Shown: in pieces, positions 7,986-17,555 of the stretch
Position numbering within the stretch: position 1 is the stretch's first letter
Layout: every line of letters starts with the position of its first letter
Assembly: GCA_017394705.1 (NCBI GenBank)
Contig: JAFPXH010000006.1
Span: forward strand, 62,001 to 126,000
DNA length: 64,000 nt
Direction of reading: 5' to 3'
Source of the DNA: Paludibacteraceae bacterium
Lineage (GTDB): Bacteria; Bacteroidota; Bacteroidia; Bacteroidales; Paludibacteraceae
The notes under the pieces: model-generated
The model's database searches: none
Told to the model about the DNA's origin: nothing
The model's input: the letters and a program-made list of their open reading frames with translations, nothing else
Made by a program: the position numbers and the translations under genes

Positions 7986-9800
7986 ATGGCAGAAAATCTT
8001 TCTCTCCAGAACTTCGACTGGGATGCCTATGAAGCTCAAAAGCAAGGCAAACAAAACGAAGAAGAAATCCAAAAGTATAACGAAACGCTGAGTGCCATCA
8101 AGGACAATGAAGTCGTTGAGGGGACAGTGATTAGTATCAACAAGCGTGAGGTAGTTGTTAACGTAGGTTACAAATCCGACGGTATTGTTCCGGCAGCTGA
8201 GTTCCGCTACAACCCAGAGCTCAAAGTGGGCGACAAAGTAGAGGTTTACATCCAGAGCCAAGAGGACAAGAAAGGTCAGCTTGTGCTGTCTCATAAAGAG
8301 GCTCGCACGGCTCGTGCTTGGGACCGCGTTAACGAGGCGTACAACGCAGGCGAAATCGTTACCGGTTACATCAAATGGCGTTCGAAAGGCGGCATGATTG
8401 TTGACGTTCTCGGCATGGAAGCATTCCTTCCGGGCAGCCAGATCGACGTTAAGCCGGTTCGCGACTACGACATCCTCGTAGGCAAAACGATGGAGTTCAA
8501 GATTGTAAAACTGAACCCTGAGTTCCGTAACGTTGTTGTATCTCACAAAGCGCTCATCGAGGCTGAACTCGAGGCTCAAAAGGCTGAGATCGTCGGCAAG
8601 CTCGAGAAGGGTCAGGTACTCGAGGGTACCGTTAAGAACATCACCAACTACGGTGTATTCATCGACCTGGGCGGCGTGGACGGTCTTATCCACATCACCG
8701 ACCTCTCTTGGGGCCGCGTAAACGACCCGCACGAGTTGCTGCAACTTGACCAGAAGATCAACGTCGTTATCCTTGACTTCGATGAGGACAAGAAACGTAT
8801 CGCTCTCGGTCTGAAGCAGTTGACTCCACATCCGTGGGATGCTCTTGACCCGAACCTGAAGGTAGGTGACAAGGTACACGGTAAGGTAGTCGTTATGGCT
8901 GACTACGGTGCATTCGTTGAGATCGCTGAAGGCGTTGAGGGTCTTGTTCACGTGAGCGAGATGAGCTGGAGTCAACACCTCCGCAGCGCTAATGACTTCC
9001 TGAAAGTCGGCGACGAGGTAGATGCTGTGATCCTCACTCTCGACCGCGCTGAGCGTAAGATGAGCCTTGGTATCAAGCAACTCAAAGACGATCCTTGGGC
9101 AAATGTAGAGACCAAGTACGCTGTGGGTACACGTCACTGGGCTAAAGTTCGTAACTTCACCAACTTCGGTGTCTTCGTTGAGATCGAGGAAGGCGTTGAC
9201 GGTCTGATTCACATCAGCGACCTGAGCTGGACCAAGAAAATCAAACACCCGAATGAGTTCACCCAAATCGGTGCTCAGATTGAGGTTGTTGTGCTCGACA
9301 TCGACGTAGCAAACCGTCGTTTGAGCCTTGGTCACAAGCAACTCGAGGAGAATCCTTGGGAAGAGCTTGAGGCTAAGTTCGGTGTAGATACCGTAGTGAA
9401 CGGTAAAGTAGTTGAGTTGACCGACAAGGGCGCCGTTGTATCTCTTGAGGAAGGCGTTGAGGGTTTCTGCACCACTCGTCACCTCCAGAAAGAAGACAAG
9501 AGTCCTGTAGCTGTTGGCGATGAACTGCCGTTCAAGGTTATTGAGTTCAACCGCGACGCTAAGCGTATTCTGGTAAGCCACCTCCGTACATGGGAGGAGC
9601 GCAAAGAGGCAGCTCCCAAAGCCGCTAAGAAAAGCGCCAAGGCAGAAGAACCGGCTCTCGACATGCCGAAAGTAGAGAAGACCACCCTCGGTGACCTCTC
9701 CGCTCTCGCAGAACTCAAAGCATCGTTAGAGGCAGAAGAGAAACCGGCAAAAAAAGCAGCGACCAAGAAGGCCGCCGCTAAGAAAGAGGACGCTGAGTAA
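7986..9800 (+). CDS. rpsA: 30S ribosomal protein S1
   Basis: The 604-residue product has six S1 RNA-binding folds, beginning near residues 44, 130, 213, 298, 386 and 471 (for example GTVKNITNYGVFIDL and AKVRNFTNFGVFVEI). A Lys/Ala/Glu-rich tail runs from about 540. S1 sits on the small subunit and helps mRNA binding; in Bacteroidetes, which barely use Shine-Dalgarno pairing, it is expected to matter for initiation. I chose the ATG at 7986 (MAENLSLQNF) because the upstream in-frame codons are encoded by the 8-bp tandem repeat. It meets argS tail to tail with a 6-nt gap. Codon use is strongly biased, as expected for a highly expressed gene. Confidence 0.95.
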   Translation: MAENLSLQNFDWDAYEAQKQGKQNEEEIQKYNETLSAIKDNEVVEGTVISINKREVVVNVGYKSDGIVPAAEFRYNPELKVGDKVEVYIQSQEDKKGQLVLSHKEARTARAWDRVNEAYNAGEIVTGYIKWRSKGGMIVDVLGMEAFLPGSQIDVKPVRDYDILVGKTMEFKIVKLNPEFRNVVVSHKALIEAELEAQKAEIVGKLEKGQVLEGTVKNITNYGVFIDLGGVDGLIHITDLSWGRVNDPHELLQLDQKINVVILDFDEDKKRIALGLKQLTPHPWDALDPNLKVGDKVHGKVVVMADYGAFVEIAEGVEGLVHVSEMSWSQHLRSANDFLKVGDEVDAVILTLDRAERKMSLGIKQLKDDPWANVETKYAVGTRHWAKVRNFTNFGVFVEIEEGVDGLIHISDLSWTKKIKHPNEFTQIGAQIEVVVLDIDVANRRLSLGHKQLEENPWEELEAKFGVDTVVNGKVVELTDKGAVVSLEEGVEGFCTTRHLQKEDKSPVAVGDELPFKVIEFNRDAKRILVSHLRTWEERKEAAPKAAKKSAKAEEPALDMPKVEKTTLGDLSALAELKASLEAEEKPAKKAATKKAAAKKEDAE

Positions 9801-9806
9801 AACTCT

Positions 9807-11627
9807 TTACATCCGTTCGGGCATCTCTATACCGAGAAGCTCGAAAGCGGAACGAAGTACTTTCGCTACGTTTGCAGATAAAAGCAGACGTAGCGATTTC
9901 TTTTTTGCATCGGGTTCGTTGAGGATACTCAGGTCGTGATAGAACGAGTTGAAATCGCACGCGAGGGCGTATGCATAATTACATAGGATCGCGGGCGAGA
10001 ACTCTTCTCCAGCCGCCCGAACCGCAGACGGGTACTCGCACAGACGCTGAATAAGAGCGAGCTCTTTATCCTCTAACCCGCTAACCTCTAACCCGCTAAC
10101 CCGCTCTGTTTCCGCTTTCCGCAGTACAGATTGGATACGCGCGTAGGTGTATTGGATAAAGGGACCTGTGTTACCGTTGAAATCAATCGACTCGGCAGGG
10201 TTAAAGAGCATGTTCTTGCGCGGGTCCACCTTGAGGATGAAATATTTAAGTGCTCCGAGCCCCACCTTGCGGGCAATCTCGTTCGCCTCGTCTTCGGTAA
10301 TGCCCTGAAGGGTATTGACCTTGTCCTTACTGATTTCGCGGGCATCGGAAATCATCTTCTCCATCAAATCATCTGCATCGACTACCGTTCCTTCGCGGCT
10401 TTTCATCTTTCCATTGGGCAACTCCACCATTCCATAGGAGAAATGGACGAGTTCCTTGCCGAAGGGGAAGCCCAGGCGGTCAAGGAGAATCGAGAGGACC
10501 TTGAAATGGTACTCCTGCTCATTGCCGACCACATAGACCATCTTATCAATCGGATAGTCCTGAAAACGCAGTTTGGCGGTACCTATATCCTGGGTCATAT
10601 AGACCGACGTACCATCCGAACGGAGCAACAGTTTCTCGTCCAGGCCGTCCTTGGTCAAATCCGCCCATACAGAGCCGTCCTCACGACGGTAGAACTGTCC
10701 TGTCGCCAGACCTTTCTCCACTTCCGACTTACCCTCGAGGTAGGTGTTGGACTCGTAATAAATCTTATCGAACGAGACGCCCATTCGTTGGTATGTCTCG
10801 TCAAAACCGGCATAGACCCATTCGTTCATCTTCGCCCAGAGTGCCCGCACTTCGGGATCGTTGTTCTCCCATTTACGGAGCATTTCCTGAGCCTCGAGCA
10901 TCAACGGCGCCTCTTTTTTAGCGCGCTCTTCATCCACGCCTTGGGACATCAACTCAGCAATCTGCTTCTTGTACTCCTTATCAAAACGCACATAGTAATC
11001 ACCGATGAGATGGTCGCCTTTCTTGCCGGAACTCTCGGGCGTCTCGCCATTTCCGTATTTCAGCCATGCTAACATGGACTTACAGATGTGGATGCCTCGA
11101 TCGTTGACGATGTTCGTTTTGACAACCTTCCATCCGTTCGCCTCTTGAATCTTGGCAATCGAATAACCCAAGAGATTATTACGAACATGCCCGAGGTGGA
11201 GGGGTTTATTGGTGTTAGGCGAGGAATACTCAACCATCATAAGCGGCTTCGCCGCATTGGTGATTGGTGATTGTTGATTGGTGATTGGCCGATCAAAGCG
11301 ACCGTAGTTAGCGTCGGCATCGATGGACAAGAGTTGCTCTACCCAGAAAGCATCAGAGATACTCAAGTTCAGGAAACCCTGTACCGCATTGTATTTAGCT
11401 ATCAGTCGCGAACCGTCAGCCATCATTCGCTCACCAATCTCTGCCGCTACCTGTGCCGGCGCTTTGCGGGCAACCTTAACAAAAGGAAACACCACTAATG
11501 TGATGTTACCTTCAAACTCCGGACGGGTCTTTTGTATCTGTATCTGGGAGTCGTCGGCCTCTACGTCATAAAGCGCTTTGACTGCCGCTTTCGCCAAAGA
11601 AGTAATCTGTTGTTCTAACATATTCAT
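9807..11627 (-). CDS. argS: Arginyl-tRNA synthetase
   Basis: A class I synthetase of 606 residues that charges tRNA-Arg. It has the HIGH-type signature (HLGHVRNNLLG), the Bacteroidetes-style KMSKS variant KMKSREGTVVDADDL, an N-terminal Arg-S domain and a C-terminal DALR anticodon-binding domain. The start at 11627 (MNMLEQQI) is uncertain by two codons. Two stretches are translated tandem repeats: residues about 110-123 (from CCAATCA-type 7-mers at 11258-11300) and about 506-520 (from GGTTAG-type repeats at 10067-10114). Both lie in weakly conserved segments next to conserved blocks. The gene follows the glycosyltransferase with a 14-nt gap, so it is likely in the same operon. Confidence 0.95.
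   Translation of the reverse strand: MNMLEQQITSLAKAAVKALYDVEADDSQIQIQKTRPEFEGNITLVVFPFVKVARKAPAQVAAEIGERMMADGSRLIAKYNAVQGFLNLSISDAFWVEQLLSIDADANYGRFDRPITNQQSPITNAAKPLMMVEYSSPNTNKPLHLGHVRNNLLGYSIAKIQEANGWKVVKTNIVNDRGIHICKSMLAWLKYGNGETPESSGKKGDHLIGDYYVRFDKEYKKQIAELMSQGVDEERAKKEAPLMLEAQEMLRKWENNDPEVRALWAKMNEWVYAGFDETYQRMGVSFDKIYYESNTYLEGKSEVEKGLATGQFYRREDGSVWADLTKDGLDEKLLLRSDGTSVYMTQDIGTAKLRFQDYPIDKMVYVVGNEQEYHFKVLSILLDRLGFPFGKELVHFSYGMVELPNGKMKSREGTVVDADDLMEKMISDAREISKDKVNTLQGITEDEANEIARKVGLGALKYFILKVDPRKNMLFNPAESIDFNGNTGPFIQYTYARIQSVLRKAETERVSGLEVSGLEDKELALIQRLCEYPSAVRAAGEEFSPAILCNYAYALACDFNSFYHDLSILNEPDAKKKSLRLLLSANVAKVLRSAFELLGIEMPERM
10067..10114. repeat. GGTTAG-type tandem repeat inside argS
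   Basis: Alternating 7- and 8-mers (AGCGGGTT, AGAGGTT on the coding strand) encode RVSGLEVSGLED near the start of the DALR domain. Related GGTTAG runs lie in the SusC leader and in murG. Confidence 0.75.
11258..11300. repeat. Heptad tandem repeat inside argS
   Basis: On the coding strand five 7-mers of CCAATCA type run in tandem and encode PITNQQSPITN between the N-terminal domain and the HIGH block. The same repeat type is mostly intergenic elsewhere in the window. Confidence 0.8.
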
Positions 11628-11641
11628 ATCTGTCTGTATTC

Positions 11642-12376
11642 TTATATTTGCGGGTACTTTCTGAACCACGAGGATATCTTCAGCCTAATCACGCCGAGCA
11701 ATGCCTCGGAGAAAATACCTCCGCTCATCTTACTGGACCCCAGAACGCGGTTGACAAAGACGATAGGCACTTCCTTTATCTTCGCCCCGCACTTGACCGC
11801 TGTGAACTTCATCTCAATCTGGAAAGCGTACCCTTTGAAGCGGATCTTATCCAACTCGATGGTCTCCAGCAGATGGCGACGATAACATACGAAACCGGCG
11901 GTAGTATCATGGATGTCCACGCCCAGCACAAAACGAACGTATTTGGATGCGAAATAGCTCATCAAAACGCGCCCCATCGGCCAGTTAACGACATTCACTC
12001 CCGTCACATAACGACTTCCTATGGCGAGGTCACCGGTCTGATTGGCGCACGCATCGTACAGTTTGAGCAAGTCCTGCGGGTTATGACTGAAGTCTGCGTC
12101 CATCTCGAAGATATAATTGGCTTTGTGCTCAATCGCCCACTTGAAACCCGCGATATAAGCCGTTCCCAGACCCTGTTTGCCGGAACGCTCGATAAGGAAA
12201 ATGCAGTCTTTGTATTTACCGTTCATCATCCGTTTTACAATGGCCGCCGTGCCATCCGGCGAACCGTCGTCAATAACCAAAACGTGGAATAAAATCGGTA
12301 ATTCCATCACCGCCGTAATAATGGCTTCGATATTCTCCTTCTCGTTATACGTAGGAATAATAACCAGTCTTTCCAT
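11642..12376 (-). CDS. Dolichol-phosphate-mannose-type GT2 glycosyltransferase
   Basis: This 244-residue GT-A enzyme has the DPM1-like layout: VIIPTYNEKENI at the N terminus, VIDDGSPDGTA, and the metal-binding DADFSHNP. GSRYVTG and the C-terminal conserved RVLGSSKMSGGIF also fit polyprenyl-phosphate mannosyl/glucosyl transferases that load a sugar onto a lipid carrier at the inner face of the membrane. No C-terminal membrane helices are present, so it is the soluble single-domain form. The ATG at 12376 is preferred; the stop of the upstream hydrolase (12379-12381) lies just before it, so the two are translationally close. Substrate sugar cannot be told from sequence. Confidence 0.9.
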   Translation of the reverse strand: MERLVIIPTYNEKENIEAIITAVMELPILFHVLVIDDGSPDGTAAIVKRMMNGKYKDCIFLIERSGKQGLGTAYIAGFKWAIEHKANYIFEMDADFSHNPQDLLKLYDACANQTGDLAIGSRYVTGVNVVNWPMGRVLMSYFASKYVRFVLGVDIHDTTAGFVCYRRHLLETIELDKIRFKGYAFQIEMKFTAVKCGAKIKEVPIVFVNRVLGSSKMSGGIFSEALLGVIRLKISSWFRKYPQI

Positions 12377-12378
12377 AA

Positions 12379-13227
12379 TCAATTATTTAATGTATTTGCG
12401 TCTTGAATGATTTGGTCATTCAGGACATAAATCGGGCTCGGTATTGTTCTATCCAGCGCCTTGAGGAAGATTTCACTCCCGGGCTCTATTTCAATCTCCT
12501 CGAGGTACTCTTTGACGGTCTCGTAAGCCACCTCAGGGTCATTGTTCTCCAGCGAGAGGTGGCACAGCCATACATTGCGTAGTCCGGGATGCCAGTTACG
12601 CTCCAACAGCTCTCCACACACGTCATTGGACTGGTGTCCGCGGGGACTGAGAATGCGTTCCTTGAGGTAGGTGGGGTACGGGCCGTTCAGCAACATATGT
12701 TCATCGTGGTTCGCTTCTATCACCAAATGATTGGCCGTGCGTATATATTCCTCCATCTCTGCGTTGGGACTGCCACAATCGGTCATAAGCACAAAACGCT
12801 GACCCTGGAAATCAATGCAGTAACCGAGACAGTCGGTGGAGTCGTGCTCTATACCGAAAGTATTGATTCGCATGCCGAACAGTTCCCATTCTTCCCCTTT
12901 ATTAAAATAACGACGGCTGGTACGCAGTTTCTCCCGCACACCGTAATTGCGGTCAATACCCTCGTGTATCTCCGCCGTCGTATAAATAGGTAAGTGTACC
13001 CGCTCGCCAAGCGTGCCTACGGCACGTATATGATCGGCATGGTCGTGCGTGATAAGCACTCCCATGATATTCTGGAAATCCAGCCCCATTTCGCGCAGAC
13101 ATTTCTGTATGGTACGCGCAGAGATGCCCGCATCAATGAGAATGCCCCGTTGACGCGTTCCGAGGTAATAGCAATTACCGCTACTACCACTCGCAAAACA
13201 TCTGAATATGAGTCCGTTTTCCTCCAT
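12379..13227 (-). CDS. MBL-fold metallo-hydrolase (YycJ/WalJ-like)
   Basis: The 282-residue protein has the metallo-beta-lactamase fold signature THDHADH, the early FASGSSGNCYYLG loop typical of the YycJ group, TDCGSPN for the bridging aspartate, and a late HLSLENNDP histidine. These enzymes bind two metals; several relatives are nucleases or linked to cell-wall and DNA-repair control, but the substrate here is unknown. It should be cytoplasmic, as no signal peptide is seen. It is the first gene of a three-gene minus-strand operon with the glycosyltransferase and argS, and is divergent from the peptidase gene. Confidence 0.9.
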   Translation of the reverse strand: MEENGLIFRCFASGSSGNCYYLGTRQRGILIDAGISARTIQKCLREMGLDFQNIMGVLITHDHADHIRAVGTLGERVHLPIYTTAEIHEGIDRNYGVREKLRTSRRYFNKGEEWELFGMRINTFGIEHDSTDCLGYCIDFQGQRFVLMTDCGSPNAEMEEYIRTANHLVIEANHDEHMLLNGPYPTYLKERILSPRGHQSNDVCGELLERNWHPGLRNVWLCHLSLENNDPEVAYETVKEYLEEIEIEPGSEIFLKALDRTIPSPIYVLNDQIIQDANTLNN

Positions 13228-13261
13228 TATACCAATTCAGCCTGCAAAATTACAAAAAAAT

Positions 13262-13293
13262 TTTGATATATGCAAAAAAAATCGTACCTTTGC
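13262..13293 (+). promoter_or_regulatory. Promoter of Xaa-Pro aminopeptidase gene
   Basis: TTTG (13262-13265), a 19-nt spacer and TACCTTTGC (13285-13293) match consensus. The spacer again contains ATATGC followed by an A-run. Transcription from here excludes the longer frame beginning at 13208 and supports the ATG at 13313. Confidence 0.75.
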
Positions 13294-13312
13294 AGCAAAA
13301 TTCAGGTTTGTT

Positions 13313-15124
13313 ATGAACACAAGAGACAAATTATCAGCGCTGCGCGCGGAGATGCGCGAGCATAAACTGGCCGCCTATATTGTGCCGGGCAATGATCCCC
13401 ATGCAAGCGAGTATATGGCCTCACACTGGTGTGAAATGCAGTGGCTATCAGGCTTCAACGGTGAGTCCGGTACCATGGTTGTAACACTGGATAGAGCTCT
13501 GCTCTGGACCGACAGTCGCTACTATTTGCAGGCAGGGATTGAGTTAAAGGATTCGACGATCGAATTAATGCGCGAGAGTGATATCGACTGCCCGTCCATT
13601 CCGGAATGGCTAACCACCAATGTACAGGGACTGATAGGCGTGAATCCGGAGATGTTCTCGGTCAACGATTTCAAGGAGTGGAAGGAAAAAATGGCGGCCG
13701 CGAATATCGCAATTCAATCCATTGACCTCATCCAACCTCTGTGGAAAGAAGGTCGTCCGGCTATTCCGCAGGACAAACTCTATCCCTACTCCGCCGACTT
13801 CGCTGGAGAAACAGTGGATAGTAAGCTCTCAAGGATGAGAGAGAAATTGACAAAAGGGCAATCACAAATAGGCAATCACAAATGGGCAATGATTATTAGC
13901 GCGCTCGACGAGATTGCTTGGCTGCTGAACATCCGCGGAAACGATGTGGAGTATAACCCTGTGGTCATCTCTTATGTTGTCCTTGAGGCTGACAAATGCA
14001 CCCTCTTTGTCCATCCCGAAAAGATAGACACGGTGGCGCAGAACTACCTTGATTTCAATGACATTGACGTAAAGCCTTATGAGGCCGTCTTTGCATATAT
14101 CTCCAGCCTCAGCGGAACGGTCTTCTTCGACGGAGCACGCGTCAACGAAGCGCTCTTCGAAGCTATTCCGGAGCACTGCAGAAAAGTGAACATGAAATCA
14201 CCTGTCCTCATCGACAAAGCAAAGAAGAATGCTGTTGAACTGGAGGGCGAGCGTGTGGCGATGCGCCGGGACTGCGCGGCTCTGACCCGCTTCTTCAAAT
14301 GGCTCGAAGAGGAGGCGTTCAAAACTCCGCAAACCGAATGGTCGCTAATGGAAAAACTGCATGAGTTCCGGCTCAAAGGCGAGAATTTTGTAGAGGAATC
14401 CTTTGGCACAATCGCCGGTTATCAAGGTAATGGAGCGATTGTCCATTACGCGGCTACGAAAGAGAACTGCGCCGAGGTCAAGCCTGAGGGAATGTTACTC
14501 CTTGATTCGGGAGGTCAGTACCTTGACGGCACGACTGATATCACGCGTACCGTTTGGCTCGGAGGACGTATTCCCCAACAGGCCAAATTAGATTACACCT
14601 ACGTTCTAAAAGGACACATCGCGTTGCAGCGCGCACGATTCCCAAGGGGCACCAGAGGCAATCAACTCGATGCGCTGGCGAAGCAGTTTATGTGGGAAGC
14701 CGGCATCACTTTTGGCCATGGTACAGGGCACGGCGTCGGTCATTTTCTCGGTTGCCACGAAGGTCCGCAGAACGTACGTACCGACAACAATCCCACGGCG
14801 CTGGAGGTAGGACACATCATCTCTGACGAACCGGGTATCTATCGTACCGGCAAATGGGGTATCCGCACGGAGAACCTGATTACGGTCATTCCCGCCAAGC
14901 AGACAAAGGAGACGACCACTGAAGATGAATGGCTGACTTTCGAAACGCTGACTCTCTGCTTCTACGACACCCGCCTGATTGAGATGAGCCTCATGACCAA
15001 TGATGAGATTGATTGGCTGAATGCATATCACGTACGTGTGTATAAAGAAACAGCCCCGCTGCTCAACGCAGACGAGGCTGAATATTTGGCAAAGAAATGT
15101 GCGTCTTTGCCAAACAAAGGTTAG
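13313..15124 (+). CDS. Xaa-Pro aminopeptidase (M24B)
   Basis: The 603-residue enzyme removes N-terminal residues that precede proline. Two creatinase-like N-terminal domains come before the pita-bread catalytic domain, where the metal ligands are visible: DGTTDITRT (two Asp, about 405-411), GHGTGHGVGHFLG (His, about 470), ISDEPGIY (Glu) and IRTENL (Glu). Its length fits the long, eukaryotic APP1-like type common in Bacteroidetes. Residues about 181-194 (KGQSQIGNHKWAMI) come from CACAAAT/GGGCAAT 7-mer repeats at 13853-13893 and lie between the first and second domains. It ends 3 nt from the end of htpG on the other strand. Confidence 0.93.
   Translation: MNTRDKLSALRAEMREHKLAAYIVPGNDPHASEYMASHWCEMQWLSGFNGESGTMVVTLDRALLWTDSRYYLQAGIELKDSTIELMRESDIDCPSIPEWLTTNVQGLIGVNPEMFSVNDFKEWKEKMAAANIAIQSIDLIQPLWKEGRPAIPQDKLYPYSADFAGETVDSKLSRMREKLTKGQSQIGNHKWAMIISALDEIAWLLNIRGNDVEYNPVVISYVVLEADKCTLFVHPEKIDTVAQNYLDFNDIDVKPYEAVFAYISSLSGTVFFDGARVNEALFEAIPEHCRKVNMKSPVLIDKAKKNAVELEGERVAMRRDCAALTRFFKWLEEEAFKTPQTEWSLMEKLHEFRLKGENFVEESFGTIAGYQGNGAIVHYAATKENCAEVKPEGMLLLDSGGQYLDGTTDITRTVWLGGRIPQQAKLDYTYVLKGHIALQRARFPRGTRGNQLDALAKQFMWEAGITFGHGTGHGVGHFLGCHEGPQNVRTDNNPTALEVGHIISDEPGIYRTGKWGIRTENLITVIPAKQTKETTTEDEWLTFETLTLCFYDTRLIEMSLMTNDEIDWLNAYHVRVYKETAPLLNADEAEYLAKKCASLPNKG
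13853..13893. repeat. Heptad tandem repeat inside Xaa-Pro aminopeptidase gene
   Basis: Alternating 7-mers GGGCAAT and CACAAAT, five in a row, stay in frame and encode GQSQIGNHKW. The block is in a linker region of the protein. Confidence 0.8.
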
Positions 15125-15127
15125 AAC

Positions 15128-17068
15128 TTAAAGGAGTTCAACCGAGCGGTTAACGAACTTCGCTAAGGCTTCGCCTTTCAGTTGACCGGACGCCAGCAAC
15201 GCGATGTCGATGAGTTGTTTGATACGCTCGTCTTCGTTCGCCAAAGAATAGACCGTTTTTACGACGGTCTCTTTCTTTCCGTCTTTCTCCACTTCTTCGT
15301 TGACTTGCTCACTCGTTTCCTTTGCTACTAACTCTTGTATAAGCGGGTGAGCGGTATTTACCACAAGGTTATACTGGTCAGGCATCTGACCGTAGAAAGA
15401 CATGCCTTGCTGGTGAGCGCTCATTTCCTTCATACGGCGCATGAACTCGTTCTGCGTCAGGAAGACAGGCAGCGCGTCACTCGCTGCGGCCTCACACGTT
15501 ACAAAGTAACGTAACTTGTCCTCGCTTGTCGGAAGCAAACTCTCAAATGCCTTGCGCAGACCCTCTTTTTGCTCATCCGAATAGGTATCTTTAGCCTGTT
15601 CTTCTTTCTTAATCAGGTTCTCGATCGTGTCCGAATCAATCCGGACAAAACGAAGCTTATTCTCCTCCGCCTTTTGCTCCGCTTGACTCATCACATGCAC
15701 GTCGAGTTCGCCATCCATCAGCAGCACGTCATAACCCTTCGCCTTCGCGCGTTCGATATAGGTGTAATGTGCGTCCGGATCGTTGGTATAAAGGAGTACC
15801 AGATTACCGTCTTTGTCGGTCTGCGAATCTTTTACTTGCGCCTTGTATTCCTCTAAGGTCGCGTACTTGCCGTCAAGGTTCTTGAGCAATGCAAAATCTT
15901 TCGCTTTCTCATAGAATTTCTCATCGGTCAGCATACCAAACTGGATAAACATTTTGATGTCATCCCATTTCTTGGCAAACTCCTCTTTGTCGGCTTTGTA
16001 CAGTTCAGTCAGTTTGTCAGCCACTTTCTTGGTGATGTAACCGCTGATTTTCTTGACGTTATTATCGCTCTGCAAGTAACTACGGCTTACATTCAACGGA
16101 ATGTCCGGACTGTCAATCACGCCGTGAAGCAGCGTCAGGTACTCCGGCACAATATTCTCCACTTCATCTGTCACATACACCTGGTTGCAATACAACTGAA
16201 TCTTGTTACGATGCACATCCAGATTTGACTTAATCTTCGGGAAGTACAGAATACCGGTCAAATGGAACGGATAATCCACGTTCAAGTGGATATGGAACAG
16301 TGGTTGCTCGAATTGCGTCGGGTATAACTCATGGTAGAACTTGTCGTAGTCCTCGTCTTTCAACTCACTCGGTTTGCGTGTCCAGGCGGGGTTAACATCA
16401 TTAATGATGTTCTCTTCATCCAGTTCCACTTCCTTTCCGTCTTTCCATTCTTTCTTCTTACCGAAAGCGATCTCTACCGGCAGGAACTTGCAGTATTTCT
16501 TGAGCAAACCCTCAATCGTCGCGTCCTCCAGATACTGGCTGAACTCATCGTCAATATGCAGAACAACATCTGTTCCGCGCTCGGCTTTGATGGTTTCCTC
16601 CATCGTATATTCGGGATCGCCTTCGCAACTCCAATGAACGGCTTTCGCATCCTCTTTGTAACTCTGGGAAAAAATCTCCACTTTCTTGCTGACCATGAAA
16701 GCAGAATAGAACCCCAGACCGAAATGGCCGATGATGGCTTCCGTCTTGTCTTTGTATTTGTTCACAAACTCCTCGGCACCGGAGAAAGCAATCTGATTGA
16801 TGAACTTATCCACTTCTTCAGCAGTCATTCCGATTCCGTGATCGCTTACTGTCAAGGTCTTTTTCTTTTTATCTATAGTTACGCGCACACGCGTGTCACC
16901 TAAGTCTCCCTTCACTTCGCCCACAGACGAAAGGGTTTTTAACTTCTGCGTCGCATCCACGGCGTTACTGATCAACTCACGCAAAAAGATCTCATGATCA
17001 GAATACAAAAATTTTTTGATGACAGGGAATATATTATCACTCGTCACTCCAATGTTACCTTTACTCAT
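15128..17068 (-). CDS. htpG: Molecular chaperone HtpG (Hsp90)
   Basis: The 646-residue cytoplasmic Hsp90 homologue has the GHKL ATPase signatures near the N terminus (ELISNAVDA, DHGIGM, GHFGLGFYSAF), the middle domain with the conserved RGVVDSPDIPLNVSR-like block (here GVIDSPDIPLNVSRS), and a C-terminal dimerisation domain. It uses ATP to remodel client proteins. The start at 17068 (MSKGNIGV) matches family starts. It is a single-gene unit, convergent with the peptidase gene. No CIRCE-type heat-shock operator is evident in its upstream region. Confidence 0.95.
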   Translation of the reverse strand: MSKGNIGVTSDNIFPVIKKFLYSDHEIFLRELISNAVDATQKLKTLSSVGEVKGDLGDTRVRVTIDKKKKTLTVSDHGIGMTAEEVDKFINQIAFSGAEEFVNKYKDKTEAIIGHFGLGFYSAFMVSKKVEIFSQSYKEDAKAVHWSCEGDPEYTMEETIKAERGTDVVLHIDDEFSQYLEDATIEGLLKKYCKFLPVEIAFGKKKEWKDGKEVELDEENIINDVNPAWTRKPSELKDEDYDKFYHELYPTQFEQPLFHIHLNVDYPFHLTGILYFPKIKSNLDVHRNKIQLYCNQVYVTDEVENIVPEYLTLLHGVIDSPDIPLNVSRSYLQSDNNVKKISGYITKKVADKLTELYKADKEEFAKKWDDIKMFIQFGMLTDEKFYEKAKDFALLKNLDGKYATLEEYKAQVKDSQTDKDGNLVLLYTNDPDAHYTYIERAKAKGYDVLLMDGELDVHVMSQAEQKAEENKLRFVRIDSDTIENLIKKEEQAKDTYSDEQKEGLRKAFESLLPTSEDKLRYFVTCEAAASDALPVFLTQNEFMRRMKEMSAHQQGMSFYGQMPDQYNLVVNTAHPLIQELVAKETSEQVNEEVEKDGKKETVVKTVYSLANEDERIKQLIDIALLASGQLKGEALAKFVNRSVELL

Positions 17069-17179
17069 AGTATATTTTGTGTTTTAAAAATTTCACCATT
17101 AAGCGGCTTTGCCGCGTCACCATTTCATCATTTACAATTCCCATGCCAAGCGTCTTTTTCTGCCAAAATGGCAGTTTTA

Positions 17180-17211
17180 TTTGCGTATGTAAAAAAAAAG
17201 CAGTACCTTTG
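17180..17211 (+). promoter_or_regulatory. Promoter of DUF59 gene
   Basis: TTTG (17180-17183), 20 nt and TACCTTTG (17204-17211). The spacer GTATG-A(9)-GCAG is nearly the same as in the tamB promoter. Confidence 0.75.
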
Positions 17212-17240
17212 TCGCCGTTTTTTACGGCGAACAAGAGAAA

Positions 17241-17555
17241 ATGAACGAATTTTTGGAAACAGAAGAAGCGATACTGAAGATGCTCAAGACCGTTTTCGAT
17301 CCTGAGATACCTGTTAATATCTATGATTTAGGCCTCATTTACGGCATTGAGGTTAAAGACGACGGAGTATGCGACATCACCATGACGCTCACAGCGCCAT
17401 CCTGCCCTGCGGGCGATTTTCTGGTAGAAGATATACGCCAGAAAGTAGGTTCCGTAGATGGAATCAAGGATGTGAACGTGAATATTGTTTTTGAACCGCA
17501 GTGGACCAAAGATATGATGTCCGAGGAAGCCAAACTTGAACTGGGGTTCCTTTAA
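17241..17555 (+). CDS. DUF59/MIP18-family iron-sulfur assembly protein (SufT-like)
   Basis: The 104-residue protein is a single MIP18-like domain with the family pattern DPEIPVNIYDLGLIY and TAPSCPAGDF, which contains the conserved Cys55. Such proteins help mature iron-sulfur enzymes in the cytoplasm; in Bacteroidetes a similar gene often sits with suf genes. Here it stands alone, before lpxH, so its pathway is inferred only from family. Its stop codon abuts the palindromic element at 17554-17688. Confidence 0.88.
   Translation: MNEFLETEEAILKMLKTVFDPEIPVNIYDLGLIYGIEVKDDGVCDITMTLTAPSCPAGDFLVEDIRQKVGSVDGIKDVNVNIVFEPQWTKDMMSEEAKLELGFL

Noticed and set aside
7977..9581. A 534-codon open frame antisense to rpsA
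   Set aside because: It mirrors the codon bias of rpsA, has no recognisable domain, and no promoter; it is a shadow of a highly biased gene.
10131..11072. A 313-codon open frame antisense to argS
   Set aside because: No domain, no promoter, and it lies fully within a clear argS gene.
11648..12292. A 214-codon open frame antisense to the GT2 gene
   Set aside because: The opposite strand encodes a complete DPM1-like enzyme.
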